A DNA stretch of 64,000 nucleotides from JAHEKD01 sp965204695 (GTDB taxonomy: Bacteria; Pseudomonadota; Gammaproteobacteria; Arenicellales; JAHEKD01). A program made the position numbers and the translations under genes. Shown here one piece after another: positions 17,528 through 26,433 of this stretch (positions are counted from its first letter, which is position 1; every line of letters begins with the position of its first letter). The stretch is from positions 1,798,001-1,862,000 of the forward strand of contig OZ242007.1 of assembly GCA_965204695.1 (NCBI GenBank), read 5' to 3'. Under the pieces are notes generated by a model. It did no database searches. It worked only from the letters and a program-made list of their open reading frames with translations, and had not been told where the DNA came from.

Positions 17528-18368
17528 TCCTGACAGTCGAAATATAAATTTCATCCATCAGGACAAAGCCTACAAAATTCATTATCTGGATTGGGGAAAG
17601 CTGGAATCACCCGTTGTTATCTGTGCTCATGGTCTAACTCGAAATGCCCATGACTTTGATTTTCTGGCCCGCTCAATTGCTGATCAATACAGAGTGATTG
17701 CGATTGATTTTCCCGGACGAGGATTAAGCGATTGGCTTGACGATAAGAACAATTACATTATTCCCGTTTACCTTGAAATAGTCGACAGCTTATTAAATGA
17801 ATTAAAACTAAAATCGTTCAACTGGCTAGGGACGTCAATGGGTGGTCTGATCGGCATAATTCTGGCTGCACAACATTCAAATGAACTCAATCGTTTAATC
17901 ATTAATGACGTTGGACCTGAAATACCTACACAAGCCATTACTAGAATTAGTGATTACCTGTCAATTACTCAAGAATTCTCCACAACTGCCGAATTTGAGT
18001 GCCATATACGCGAAATATATGCTCCTTTTGGCGAGCTAACTGATCAACAATGGCAACATCTGACTAACTATAGCCATACAATTAACGATGAAGGAAAATT
18101 AGTAGCAAATTTTGATCCGGGCATAGCTGTTCCGTTTCAACAGGCTACAAATATTAAATCTGATCTATGGGATTTATGGCAAACAATTACTGCTTCTGTT
18201 TTTCTGATTCACGGCGAGAATTCTGATATTCTCATCCCCTCAATTGTCCAAAAAATGAAACAGCTACAACCTGATTTAATATCCCAATCAATTGATAACG
18301 TTGGACATGCACCAGCGTTGATGGATAAAGAGCAAATTCAAATCATCAAAGACTGGTTAAACGATTAA
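17520..18368 (+). CDS. Alpha/beta-fold hydrolase
   Basis: A 282-residue serine hydrolase. The oxyanion/HG motif is CAHGLTRNAHDFDFL, the nucleophile elbow is GTSMGG (Ser about 107), and the terminal catalytic His is in VDNVGHAPALMD-like DNVGHAPAL (about residue 263). DFPGRGLSDW is typical of the esterase/epoxide hydrolase-like branch. It starts within the last codons of the cyclase gene and precedes glyoxalase I by 11 bases, so it belongs to the redox operon. The substrate is unknown. No signal peptide is present, so it is cytoplasmic. Confidence 0.87.
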   Translation: MINPDSRNINFIHQDKAYKIHYLDWGKLESPVVICAHGLTRNAHDFDFLARSIADQYRVIAIDFPGRGLSDWLDDKNNYIIPVYLEIVDSLLNELKLKSFNWLGTSMGGLIGIILAAQHSNELNRLIINDVGPEIPTQAITRISDYLSITQEFSTTAEFECHIREIYAPFGELTDQQWQHLTNYSHTINDEGKLVANFDPGIAVPFQQATNIKSDLWDLWQTITASVFLIHGENSDILIPSIVQKMKQLQPDLISQSIDNVGHAPALMDKEQIQIIKDWLND

Positions 18369-18379
18369 AGGAAAATACA

Positions 18380-18802
18380 ATGCAATATTTACACACTATG
18401 GTTAGGGTTACAGATGTGGATGAATCCCTACGTTTTTATTGTGATTTACTTGGCCTCAAAGAGCTAAACCGTTATGAAAACGAAGCCGGGAAATTCACTC
18501 TTATTTTTCTCGCTGCCGAAGGCCAGGAAGATGCACAGGTCGAATTGACTTATAACTGGGATTCAGACGAAGTTTATTCTGGCGGACGGAATTTCGGCCA
18601 TTTAGCTTACAAAGTCGATAATATTTATGATATCTGTCAAAAGTTGATGGATGGTGGCGTCGCAATTAATCGACCTCCACGGGATGGACACATGGCTTTT
18701 GTCCGTTCTCCCGATGGTATTTCTGTCGAATTGTTGCAATCTGGTAATAGCCTGCCAGTTCAAGAACCCTGGGCATCAATGCCGAATACAGGTGAATGGT
18801 AA
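18380..18802 (+). CDS. gloA: Glyoxalase I-like (lactoylglutathione lyase) protein
   Basis: A 140-residue VOC enzyme close in layout to nickel-dependent GloA, which isomerises the methylglyoxal-glutathione adduct to S-lactoylglutathione. Metal-ligand positions appear kept: H5 (LHTMVRV), E55 in AQVELTYN, H74 in GHLAYKV and E118 in GISVELLQ. FYCDLLGLK and MAFVRSPDGISVELL are typical signatures. An AAGGAAAA ribosome-binding site precedes the ATG. It is the last gene of the five-gene redox operon. An unusual point for GloA is the start of the second module, GGVAINRPPRDGHMAF, which is close to but not identical with the E. coli pattern. Confidence 0.85.
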   Translation: MQYLHTMVRVTDVDESLRFYCDLLGLKELNRYENEAGKFTLIFLAAEGQEDAQVELTYNWDSDEVYSGGRNFGHLAYKVDNIYDICQKLMDGGVAINRPPRDGHMAFVRSPDGISVELLQSGNSLPVQEPWASMPNTGEW

Positions 18803-19123
18803 AGAGAGGCCTGCCAAAACTTTATTTTTACCCCCGTCATTCCCGCGCAGGTGAGCTGTGCTGTGGTGCCCTATGGGTGAATCCAGTGGCATTTCTAACA
18901 CATCAATTCTTTCAGTCAGCACCCTCTTGTTCAACATGAAAGTTGGAACCGGGATGATTTGTATCTCTGACCTGACAGGCCCGTTATAGCGTGTATTTGA
19001 ATTAGGTCATTGGATTACGGTTAATTTTTTCCAAATCAAAACTGTTGGATTGCGGCTTTCACCTGCATGACAGATAATAATGCCCTTTAGCTAAAGAAAA
19101 TCACTACTTTAATTTACAAACCT
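18803..19123. repeat. Gap with degenerate dispersed repeat
   Basis: No gene is seen. The stretch 18830-18990 contains 'ggcatttctaa', 'ttctttcagt' and 'ctgacctgacagg', which match in order parts of the 27341-27594 repeat element, plus 'gagctgtgctgt'. This suggests a decayed relative of that family. A 'cgtcattcccgcgcaggtgag' segment typical of intergenic mobile repeats is also present. Confidence 0.45.
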
Positions 19124-19753
19124 ATGAAACTCATCAAAATTAGTTTTTTTATTCTAATCAGTGTAATCGTTTCATCCTGTGCAACCACCAAGGGATTGAC
19201 CGAACAACTTAAGGCCAAACGTGGAAATGTCGATGCCCAAGTAGAACTGGGGCGTCGATATTCACAAGGTGATGGGCTAGAACAAAACGATGAAAAGTCG
19301 ATTTACTGGTTTACCGAAGCGGCTAAAAACGGCAGCCCCCTCGCTCAAGAAGCTCTAGCCAGACGTTATTACCATGGTGGCCGTGGAGTAGCTCAGGATT
19401 ACACCAAGGCATTTCAGTTTGCTCAACAAGCAGCAGCAGGTGGTCGAGTAGGCGCAATGAGTATGCTAGGGGTGATGTATTGTAGTGGTAAAGGCGTCAC
19501 AAAGAACGAGGGAGCTTGTGTTAAGTGGTATGAACAGGCTGCTAAAAACGGTGATGGCCCCACTCAACTCGCATTAGCTAGAAAATTGGCACTTGGTTCA
19601 GGTACGCCCATAAATCTGGAACAGTCATTATTTTGGTATAAACAGGCAGCTGAGCAAAATATTCCGGATGCTAGAACCGAGTTATGCAAGACATTAGCGG
19701 TAATTAAACAAACACAACCCAATTACAATCAATACGACAGTATTTGCAAATGA
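19124..19753 (+). CDS. Sel1-repeat lipoprotein
   Basis: A 209-residue protein with a lipoprotein signal (lipobox VSSC, Cys19), so it is probably anchored to a membrane facing the periplasm. Residues 35-200 are Sel1-like (TPR-related) repeats of about 36 residues: the pattern A-x-x-x-L-G-x-x-Y-x-x-G-x-G-x-x-x-(N/D)-x-x-K-(A/S) recurs at QVELGRRYSQGDGLEQN, QEALARRYYHGGRGVAQD, MSMLGVMYCSGKGVTKN and QLALARKLALGSGTPIN. Such proteins are scaffolds for protein-protein contacts. The gene is monocistronic and followed by a strong hairpin. Confidence 0.88.
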   Translation: MKLIKISFFILISVIVSSCATTKGLTEQLKAKRGNVDAQVELGRRYSQGDGLEQNDEKSIYWFTEAAKNGSPLAQEALARRYYHGGRGVAQDYTKAFQFAQQAAAGGRVGAMSMLGVMYCSGKGVTKNEGACVKWYEQAAKNGDGPTQLALARKLALGSGTPINLEQSLFWYKQAAEQNIPDARTELCKTLAVIKQTQPNYNQYDSICK

Positions 19754-19757
19754 AACT

Positions 19758-19777
19758 CCCCGCCGTTTACGGCGGGG
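19758..19777 (+). terminator. GC-rich hairpin after Sel1 gene
   Basis: CCCCGCCG-TTTA-CGGCGGGG, an 8-bp perfect stem five bases after the stop codon, followed by TATCTATTTT. A second perfect hairpin (TCCCGTGG-CAAG-CCACGGGA, 19801-19820) lies between it and the convergent folA gene, so the pair may stop transcription from both sides. Confidence 0.7.
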
Positions 19778-19840
19778 TATCTATTTTGCTCTGCATGTTA
19801 TCCCGTGGCAAGCCACGGGAAATTTAAACCTCGCTTGCGA

Positions 19841-20329
19841 TTAAGCTTTTCGAACGAATAATTGGTGTGTTAAACGCTGATCGAATTCATTGGTAATCAA
19901 TTCTTTCGCCTGCCAGGTTGATTCGTTTAATTCTGGAAACTTGACCAGGCCCTGCCCTTCGACAGTTTCTGGTATCCAGGTAACATCTACGGCATGACAA
20001 AATTTAAGCGTAGCTTGATAAATCAAGCCACCGCCGATGATCCAAATCTGACCCTCAAGTTGTTCAAGCGCTGTTTCAATTGATGTATAACATTCGATAT
20101 TTTCAAACTGTCGGCTAGAAATAACGATATTTCGCCGCCTTGGCAGCGGTTTACTTCCTATCGACTCCCAGGTTTTACGGCCCATAATGATGGTCGAATC
20201 GATCGTTTTACGCTTAAAGCGTTTTAAATCCTCAGAATAACGCCAAGGCAAGCCACCATCCTTGCCAATTACACGATCATTAGTCATTGCCACAATGGCA
20301 ACAATATTTTGTTTTGAATTATTCGACAA
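19841..20329 (-). CDS. folA: Dihydrofolate reductase
   Basis: A 162-residue enzyme that reduces dihydrofolate to tetrahydrofolate with NADPH. Recognisable parts: AIVAMTNDRVIGKDGGLPW (substrate and Met20 loop region), with the catalytic acidic position in WRYSEDLKRFK, TIIMGRKTWESIG (NADPH binding), RRNIVISS, and IWIIGGGLIYQ. The length matches chromosomal FolA. It is not next to thyA (27608), unlike in many bacteria. It converges on the Sel1 gene. Confidence 0.95.
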   Translation of the reverse strand: MSNNSKQNIVAIVAMTNDRVIGKDGGLPWRYSEDLKRFKRKTIDSTIIMGRKTWESIGSKPLPRRRNIVISSRQFENIECYTSIETALEQLEGQIWIIGGGLIYQATLKFCHAVDVTWIPETVEGQGLVKFPELNESTWQAKELITNEFDQRLTHQLFVRKA

Positions 20330-20421
20330 TTGTATTTACAGGAATCTTAGAAAACACCAAGGCAAAATGTTACAACAACTAGTAACAATTACTCTATTTA
20401 ATTTGCATATTTTGGGGTCGA

Positions 20422-21006
20422 TCAACCGCTATTCTCTTTGGAACCACATTGCGCTTTAAGTGCCTTTTTATCCCATACAGTGAATTTGTATTGGCCTTCG
20501 AGTTTTACATCACCATAAGTAACTTTATTACTAACTAAGTATTTACCTTGCTCAGTATTGGTTGGGATTTTTACGTCGATATTAGACTCCCAATAACCAT
20601 TTTCACGATAAAATTTTTCTTTTGAAAGAGGGATTTTCTTTCCACTTGGGGAGATCAAAGTCCTTGTTTCAGTGACATTTGCACCTTTTGATCCTGTTTT
20701 AACTTCATAACAAATGTTTGACCTAAGGCTTTGACCAGGAGCAAGTGCAGCAGGATTGATGGATGAAACAAACACATAGTCTTTATGCGTATAGGAAGAT
20801 ATACCGCCTGATTCTTTTGACTTTTTTAATCGTGAACAACTCCTGACTTTTGTCATCGTATTATTGATTTTATTTGCAAGCTTATCGAGCGGACCGGAGA
20901 TAGTACCCGCAAAACAGTTCATGTTTTTTTCAAACTGAGCAGTTGAGCAGCCAGACAAAAAAATGGTCAAAATCGCTATTAAAGTGTTCCTTGTTAGTGA
21001 TGTCAT
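20422..21006 (-). CDS. Lipoprotein of the kinase/FHA-ABC operon, unknown function
   Basis: A 194-residue protein with a lipoprotein signal (FLSGC, Cys20). The first part after the lipid anchor contains several Cys (NCFAG, RSCSRL). Residues 70-190 look like a beta-sandwich, with DYVFVSSINPAALAPGQSL, YEVKTGSKGANVTETRTLI and GKYLVSNKVTYGDVKLEGQYKF, the pattern of an immunoglobulin-like periplasmic domain. It lies 10 bases downstream of the kinase gene as the last gene of a five-gene operon. It could be a periplasmic sensor or a partner of the ABC transporter. I do not recognise a named family. Confidence 0.75.
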   Translation of the reverse strand: MTSLTRNTLIAILTIFLSGCSTAQFEKNMNCFAGTISGPLDKLANKINNTMTKVRSCSRLKKSKESGGISSYTHKDYVFVSSINPAALAPGQSLRSNICYEVKTGSKGANVTETRTLISPSGKKIPLSKEKFYRENGYWESNIDVKIPTNTEQGKYLVSNKVTYGDVKLEGQYKFTVWDKKALKAQCGSKENSG

Positions 21007-21016
21007 TGCTAAACCC

Positions 21017-22624
21017 TCAGTTAACTTTATTAGATGAACTCCCCGTCACCGTCCAGCCACTTGATGACGAGCTTTGGCTTTGGGTGCTGGATTTATTTGC
21101 TGTGGTTGTCGTTTTCTTAGTGACGTTAGTTTGAGTTGCTTTGGTTGCAGTCTTCTGGACAGACGCTTTGTGTGTCGTGGTGGTTTGTGTTGAAGAAACT
21201 GTTGAAACTTGTTCTCGTCTTTTTTCTCTTAAGGCCTTAAAAGCATCAGCTGCCTGGGTGCTAGTATTAGAGTCAGAATCAGCTGGCTTTGGCCCTAGAT
21301 AATTATATGGATCAATCGTAGTCACCTGTATGTCAGACGAATCAATGGAGTTAGAATTAGTTGAAAGATCACCTGTTTCGATTAATGGCGTGTCAAGATC
21401 AGATTCGGTCAGCTCATCTTTTTGCTGTTCGGTTGCATTGTGTACAGTTACTACATTTTCAACATTGTCAGTATTGCTGTCCTGAAGTTCTGATTCTGGA
21501 ATGTCCGGTTCTTGGCTCGATGTCACAAGCTCATCATCAGGCTTTTCCACGACTTCGGTTGTTGCTGTTACAGGCTGTTGTTTGGTGGTATTCAGATAAT
21601 AAGCTGCACCTGCCACACCGATACCTACTATTAAAATAATTGGCAACCAAGCATTACCTGATGATGATTTGTTCTGAGTCGGAACATGAAGTTGAGTTTT
21701 GTTAGCTGTTTCTTCCGTGTCTAATTTAACTGCTAACTGGGTTTTATCTTTATGTAAATTTGTTTGTTGTTTTGTTGTTAAGTCAGCAAGAAAAGCTTCA
21801 GCCGTTGTGTAGCGTTCTTGCTGTTTTTTTGCAAGTGCTTTTAACAGCACAGTTTTCAAAAATAATGATTGGAAGTTTATGTTTTCAACATCAGGCACGG
21901 TGACCAAATGACCTGTCAAGATTTGAGTCATTGTGCCGGTAAACGGTGGGGTTTTGGTCAATAATTCATAAAAGATAATACCAACGGAATATAAATCGGA
22001 GGCAGGCCCCACCTCACCAAAGGTCTTAGAATCGATTTGCTCTGGCGACATGTAGGCAGGACTGCCTGGCGTTCCCACATCAATTTGGGTTAATTTCGTC
22101 GCGCTGGTGCTTAATTTTTCATCATAGGAAATACCAAAATCCATGAGCTTTGCTGTGATGTGTCCAGCCTCACTAGCTGAGACCATTATATTTTCAGGTT
22201 TTATATCTCTGTGAATTACATTACGGGCATGGATGGTTTTGAGCGCATTCAATATGTCAGCAATAATACTAACCATTTGTTCTTGAGTGTAATCATGGTT
22301 TTTTGCCCAACTATCCAGCGTCTCGCCCTCGACATACTCCATGATTAAATAAGTTCGCCCCGATTGCTCAATTTTGTCGAACAGTGTGACAATATTTGCA
22401 TGCGGCCCTATTGAAGCATGTGTTTGTACTTCTCGTTCTATTCGTTTTTTAACTTCCTGTTTTTCTGAAAGCTCACTCAAGATGCTTTTAATAGCAATTT
22501 TTCGGGGGAGCTGTTTATCCTGAGCTAAGTAAACACGACTCATTCCGCCTTCACCTAATAAGCTTATAATTTCATAGCGATCCGTGATTATCGGTGGAAA
22601 TGTATCTTTGTTTTGTGTGTTCAT
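21017..22624 (-). CDS. Membrane-anchored serine/threonine protein kinase
   Basis: A 535-residue Hanks-type kinase. The catalytic domain spans about residues 17-275: glycine loop LGEGGMSRVYLA, Lys in KIAIKSIL, catalytic loop VIHRDIKPENIM, DFGIS, and GTPGSPAYMSPEQ in the activation segment. A single membrane helix lies at about 327-346 (WLPIILIVGIGVAGAAYYL). The remaining 190 residues would be periplasmic and are low-complexity, rich in Thr, Ser, Gln, Asp and Lys. The operon supplies the matching phosphatase (PP2C) and a phosphothreonine-reading FHA protein, so this is a complete phospho-relay set. It lies 16 bases after the FHA-ABC gene. Confidence 0.93.
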   Translation of the reverse strand: MNTQNKDTFPPIITDRYEIISLLGEGGMSRVYLAQDKQLPRKIAIKSILSELSEKQEVKKRIEREVQTHASIGPHANIVTLFDKIEQSGRTYLIMEYVEGETLDSWAKNHDYTQEQMVSIIADILNALKTIHARNVIHRDIKPENIMVSASEAGHITAKLMDFGISYDEKLSTSATKLTQIDVGTPGSPAYMSPEQIDSKTFGEVGPASDLYSVGIIFYELLTKTPPFTGTMTQILTGHLVTVPDVENINFQSLFLKTVLLKALAKKQQERYTTAEAFLADLTTKQQTNLHKDKTQLAVKLDTEETANKTQLHVPTQNKSSSGNAWLPIILIVGIGVAGAAYYLNTTKQQPVTATTEVVEKPDDELVTSSQEPDIPESELQDSNTDNVENVVTVHNATEQQKDELTESDLDTPLIETGDLSTNSNSIDSSDIQVTTIDPYNYLGPKPADSDSNTSTQAADAFKALREKRREQVSTVSSTQTTTTHKASVQKTATKATQTNVTKKTTTTANKSSTQSQSSSSSGWTVTGSSSNKVN

Positions 22625-22640
22625 AATATTCTTGTAATGA

Positions 22641-25232
22641 TTACTTGAGTTTTACACTTTGTTTTAAGAATAAATAGCTGGCAAGTATCCAAAAACTCAT
22701 CTGGGCTAATAAAATCAAGCAAGTTTTAATATAAATTTGAGTGCCAAAATCAAAGCCAATGGTTTGTCTAGTATAACCGGGCAACCAATCTAAGGTCGGA
22801 TTAGCAGATACATCATGAGCTGATGTAATTAACATTTCCAGACCCCACTTTGCTGGAAGCACAGCTGCAATATTTTTTAGAAATTCATTCATATTGAGAT
22901 AAAAATCCGGACCCAGGGCACCTGAAAGAATGAGTTGGGGTAACACGACAATCAATGCGATGACGACTGAAAATTGCCCTTTTGATGGGTCAACTGTACT
23001 AACAAACAATCCCATTGTAACCGCCACCCAGGAAATTAATGTAAGTGTTATTAACACCCAAATCAAGTCTATATTTAAAAAGCTAGGGTTTAAAAGACAG
23101 ACTATGACCATAAACACATTCTGTAATACTGTAATAAGCAACAAAAACGGTAATTTTGACAAAATATATTCAAACACCCCGGCACCCGTCATATATTCTC
23201 GCTCAAAAATTGAACGCTCGGTCGAAATTTCCAGGCATGACATGAGTGTTCCCATAAATAGGGCCGACATCACCAACATGATTAAAGCGCTCATTGGGAT
23301 GGGAAAAGCACCCACGCCTTGATTTAACATTGCATAGACAATTTGTGTCGCCGTTCTTTGATCATCTAATCCTTGTTTTGAAAAAAGCAGTTTAATTTGC
23401 TCGGCAATAGAAAAGTGAGGAGGATTAATGATTTTATCGATATCCGCTTTACGTTGTGAAACTTCGGATACTGATAATATTTCTGTGGTACCTAAACTAA
23501 CCACAATCAATCCAAATATCAGGGGAGCTAGAAAATATAAAGCTAATCTAACTTTCCTTGTCAATTTAATAGCAAAATATCGACTACACATTGCCATAAA
23601 TCGGCGCCAGGAAATTAACCCTGGGCCATCAAGTTCACTGTGAACAGGATTACTTAATAACTCATGAGCTTGTGAATCATTGTGATTTTCTGCTCTATTC
23701 GCTGTAGTCAATGACTGAGCAACACCGCTAAATAACTCAGTAATATGGTTATTATACAAATCAGACTTTAAGTATTGCTTTGCGTAATATTCGGCAAGCT
23801 GTTCCTGCTTTTGCAAGGTAGAAGCTTTATCGATTAATTTTTGAGCCGATTGTGTTTCTGCTTCTAACTCATCAAAGATGGTGACAGCCGAAGCCAAAGG
23901 ATCATTCGTATTCGAGAAAAACAATAACGCTTGTTCAGGTGTTCCAAAAAATGCAATTCTACCCCGCGCCAAAATGATAACTTTATCAAGCATAGACAGG
24001 TTATAGAGAATGTGCGTTGTGATCAGTACAGTGGTTCCTTTAGCCGCCATCTCTTTAAATTGCTTCATCATTTTCTCCTCGGTACTTGGGTCCAGGCCCG
24101 AGGTTGGTTCATCCAGAAATAATAATGATGGTCGGGTGATTAATTCTGTTCCAATCGAAACACGTTTTCTTTGCCCTCCACTTAACTCGCTGATTAAATT
24201 ATTCTCGACGTGATCCAATCTTAAGATCGCTAGGTTATTTTGGATGAGATTCTCTTTTTCCCGAGCGTCAATGTCGTCCGGCAATCGTAGCCTCGCCACA
24301 TAATCAAGACAGCTTTTTACATTCAAATCATTGTGAATGATGTCATCCTGAGGCACGTAAGCAGTCGAATTGCGAAACATCTGCTGGTGCCGATACACAG
24401 GTATTTCGTTGTAAAGCACACAACCTTGAGTTGGGGCTTGTTGGCCAGCAAGAGTTTTTAATAAATTCGTTTTACCTGCGCCACTTGGTCCCAGAATGCC
24501 TATGAATTGCCCGGCTTCGAGTGACAAATTAATATCTTTTAATATGTCTTTTTTCCCCTGGCGAAGTTTGACGGTTTTGGTGATACCAATTGCTTCTACT
24601 TTAATATTTTTTCTAAGGCTATTACATATTATTTTTAGCTCTTTATTAGCCGGAAAAATATTGATTTGGTAAGAACCAATGGTAATCACGTCAGATAATT
24701 GAAGCTTTTTCTTGCGTTTTATTCTGACGCCGTTTAGCCAAGTACCGTTAAGACTGTCGCAATCTTTTATGAAGACGGATTTTTCATTTATTCTGAGCTG
24801 TGCATGCTTGGAACTAACTAAAGGATCGCTAGAAAAACTAACGTCTGATTTACTATCTCTGCCAATTGTCAGTATGCTTTGTGTGCCTGTTTGAAAGACA
24901 TATTCAAATTGGCCAGCCGATTCTTGCTGAAAAATAAGATGTGGCTCGGGCCTGCCAATGCCGATAAAGTCACCAGGGCTGAGCATGGCGATGGTGACTT
25001 TTTTATGATTAACAAAAACGCCATTGCTGGAGTTCAAATCGATTAATTTGAATCCATTCTCTTGGCCAGCATCGTTGCTTAATTCAACACGCAAATGCTC
25101 TCTGGAAACTGTCGGTTCAGCCAGTACGATATCAACCCTGTCAGGGTCACGGCCTAAGGTGACACCACCGTTTACAACGTATTCGCTGTATTGAAAACTG
25201 GAACTTAAGGATACAAGATAACCTTTAGACAT
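22641..25232 (-). CDS. FHA-domain ABC transporter (ATPase-permease fusion)
   Basis: An 863-residue half-transporter of the ABCG/ABC-2 type with two N-terminal FHA domains. FHA1 (about 20-85) has VTLGRDPDRVD and SREHLRVEL; FHA2 (about 118-190) has LTIGRDSKSDVSF, SSKHAQLRI and LNGTWLNG. The ATPase follows (about 205-440) with Walker A GPSGAGKTN, signature LSGGQRKRVS and Walker B LLFLDEPTSGLDP. About six membrane helices lie at 555-860. FHA domains bind phosphothreonine, so transport may be gated by the co-encoded kinase and PP2C phosphatase. It may export an unknown compound, peptide or lipid. The call of architecture is firm; the cargo is unknown. Confidence 0.92.
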   Translation of the reverse strand: MSKGYLVSLSSSFQYSEYVVNGGVTLGRDPDRVDIVLAEPTVSREHLRVELSNDAGQENGFKLIDLNSSNGVFVNHKKVTIAMLSPGDFIGIGRPEPHLIFQQESAGQFEYVFQTGTQSILTIGRDSKSDVSFSSDPLVSSKHAQLRINEKSVFIKDCDSLNGTWLNGVRIKRKKKLQLSDVITIGSYQINIFPANKELKIICNSLRKNIKVEAIGITKTVKLRQGKKDILKDINLSLEAGQFIGILGPSGAGKTNLLKTLAGQQAPTQGCVLYNEIPVYRHQQMFRNSTAYVPQDDIIHNDLNVKSCLDYVARLRLPDDIDAREKENLIQNNLAILRLDHVENNLISELSGGQRKRVSIGTELITRPSLLFLDEPTSGLDPSTEEKMMKQFKEMAAKGTTVLITTHILYNLSMLDKVIILARGRIAFFGTPEQALLFFSNTNDPLASAVTIFDELEAETQSAQKLIDKASTLQKQEQLAEYYAKQYLKSDLYNNHITELFSGVAQSLTTANRAENHNDSQAHELLSNPVHSELDGPGLISWRRFMAMCSRYFAIKLTRKVRLALYFLAPLIFGLIVVSLGTTEILSVSEVSQRKADIDKIINPPHFSIAEQIKLLFSKQGLDDQRTATQIVYAMLNQGVGAFPIPMSALIMLVMSALFMGTLMSCLEISTERSIFEREYMTGAGVFEYILSKLPFLLLITVLQNVFMVIVCLLNPSFLNIDLIWVLITLTLISWVAVTMGLFVSTVDPSKGQFSVVIALIVVLPQLILSGALGPDFYLNMNEFLKNIAAVLPAKWGLEMLITSAHDVSANPTLDWLPGYTRQTIGFDFGTQIYIKTCLILLAQMSFWILASYLFLKQSVKLK

Positions 25233-25295
25233 GATTCAATATCATATCGCACAGGGTTAAAACCAGGCTTTATTGACTAACAGTATGTGTATGAA

Positions 25296-26420
25296 CTATT
25301 CGGTTGAGGCTCCAATTGAATCTGCAAAAGGGTTTTTCATATATGGCGTATCACTACCCGGTAATAGTTTAAGATTCTGGTTAATTCTCTCCTGGGCTTC
25401 AACAATACCTTTGAAAATTGGAGGGGAGATTGCCTCAAACTGGCTAGTGGTGTAACGAATTTTACCGCTTCGGGCTGGATACTCGATACCGATTTTCAGC
25501 TTATGATCCTCACCGTCTACCGGCAGGTAAGCCCTAAATGTTAAGACATAATCATTTTGAAGAATATTTTGAATTGATTCAACAGTTTGTGTCATGGTGT
25601 CGTAGGCTTCACCGATGTCATAATATTTACCGAATGTATTTTTAGACAAAGCCTGCAAATTTTTTAAATACTCTGGCTCTGTTTTTGTATAGGCTAGTGA
25701 ATAGATTGGAATAGGTATTTCCAGCGATGTTATTCTTGTCATTAAATCATCACGTGTTATGGCACTACCTTCATCCTTGCCATCTGAAAAAATAACAATT
25801 GAAGTCGATGCGATATAGCTTGCATCATTGGTTGTTTCACCACCTGCACCAACACCGCCGCTTAGTAACATTGCTGCTGCGATGGCATCATACAAGCGCG
25901 TTACTTTGTTGGTTGCTTTCACATCTGCCAGTCGACGCCCAAGGGTAGTAGCATCGCGTTCAAAGTTTGACACCAGTTCATAGCCTTCCTTATTATCAGA
26001 CAATGCGATAATAGCCACTTGATCCTGAGGGCGTTTGGCATCAATAAATCTTAGTGCTGCTGCTAATGCTGCTTCAAATGGCTCCCCTTCCATGGTACCG
26101 CTAGTATCTAGCACTAATATAGATCTAACCGCTTCTTTTCGATGACGAATAGACTCAATAAAATACTGGCGTTTTGCAACATCATAGACTTTGCCTTTGA
26201 CCATCAACCCAATGTTGAGCTCATTTAAGTTAACCAGTGGATTAAGATTTTCATCAAAAGTACGGATATAGGCTTGCACAAATGGGTAAAGCCCTGATTC
26301 AACTTTAAAAATTGATAATCCATAACCTTCCAGATTTGGCGAAGGAGATGGTAGTTGTGCAAATGTTGTGGTTGGAAATAGTACAAAAAATAATAAACTT
26401 GTAATCACTTTTTTAATCAT
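25296..26420 (-). CDS. Exported von Willebrand factor A domain protein
   Basis: A 374-residue protein with a signal peptide (about 1-21, cut after TFA). The VWA domain (about 90-285) has the metal-ion-dependent adhesion site LVLDTSGTMEGEPF and a later IVIFSDGKDEGS; the Thr/Asp positions look complete. A beta-rich C-terminal part (YVLTFRAYLPVDGEDHKLKIG) is typical of VWFA-related CpaB/MxaC-like exported proteins. It lies in the phosphosignalling operon, 13 bases after the PP2C gene and 63 before the FHA-ABC gene. A binding or scaffolding role at the periplasmic face is likely. Confidence 0.87.
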   Translation of the reverse strand: MIKKVITSLLFFVLFPTTTFAQLPSPSPNLEGYGLSIFKVESGLYPFVQAYIRTFDENLNPLVNLNELNIGLMVKGKVYDVAKRQYFIESIRHRKEAVRSILVLDTSGTMEGEPFEAALAAALRFIDAKRPQDQVAIIALSDNKEGYELVSNFERDATTLGRRLADVKATNKVTRLYDAIAAAMLLSGGVGAGGETTNDASYIASTSIVIFSDGKDEGSAITRDDLMTRITSLEIPIPIYSLAYTKTEPEYLKNLQALSKNTFGKYYDIGEAYDTMTQTVESIQNILQNDYVLTFRAYLPVDGEDHKLKIGIEYPARSGKIRYTTSQFEAISPPIFKGIVEAQERINQNLKLLPGSDTPYMKNPFADSIGASTE

Positions 26421-26433
26421 AATTATGGTCCCG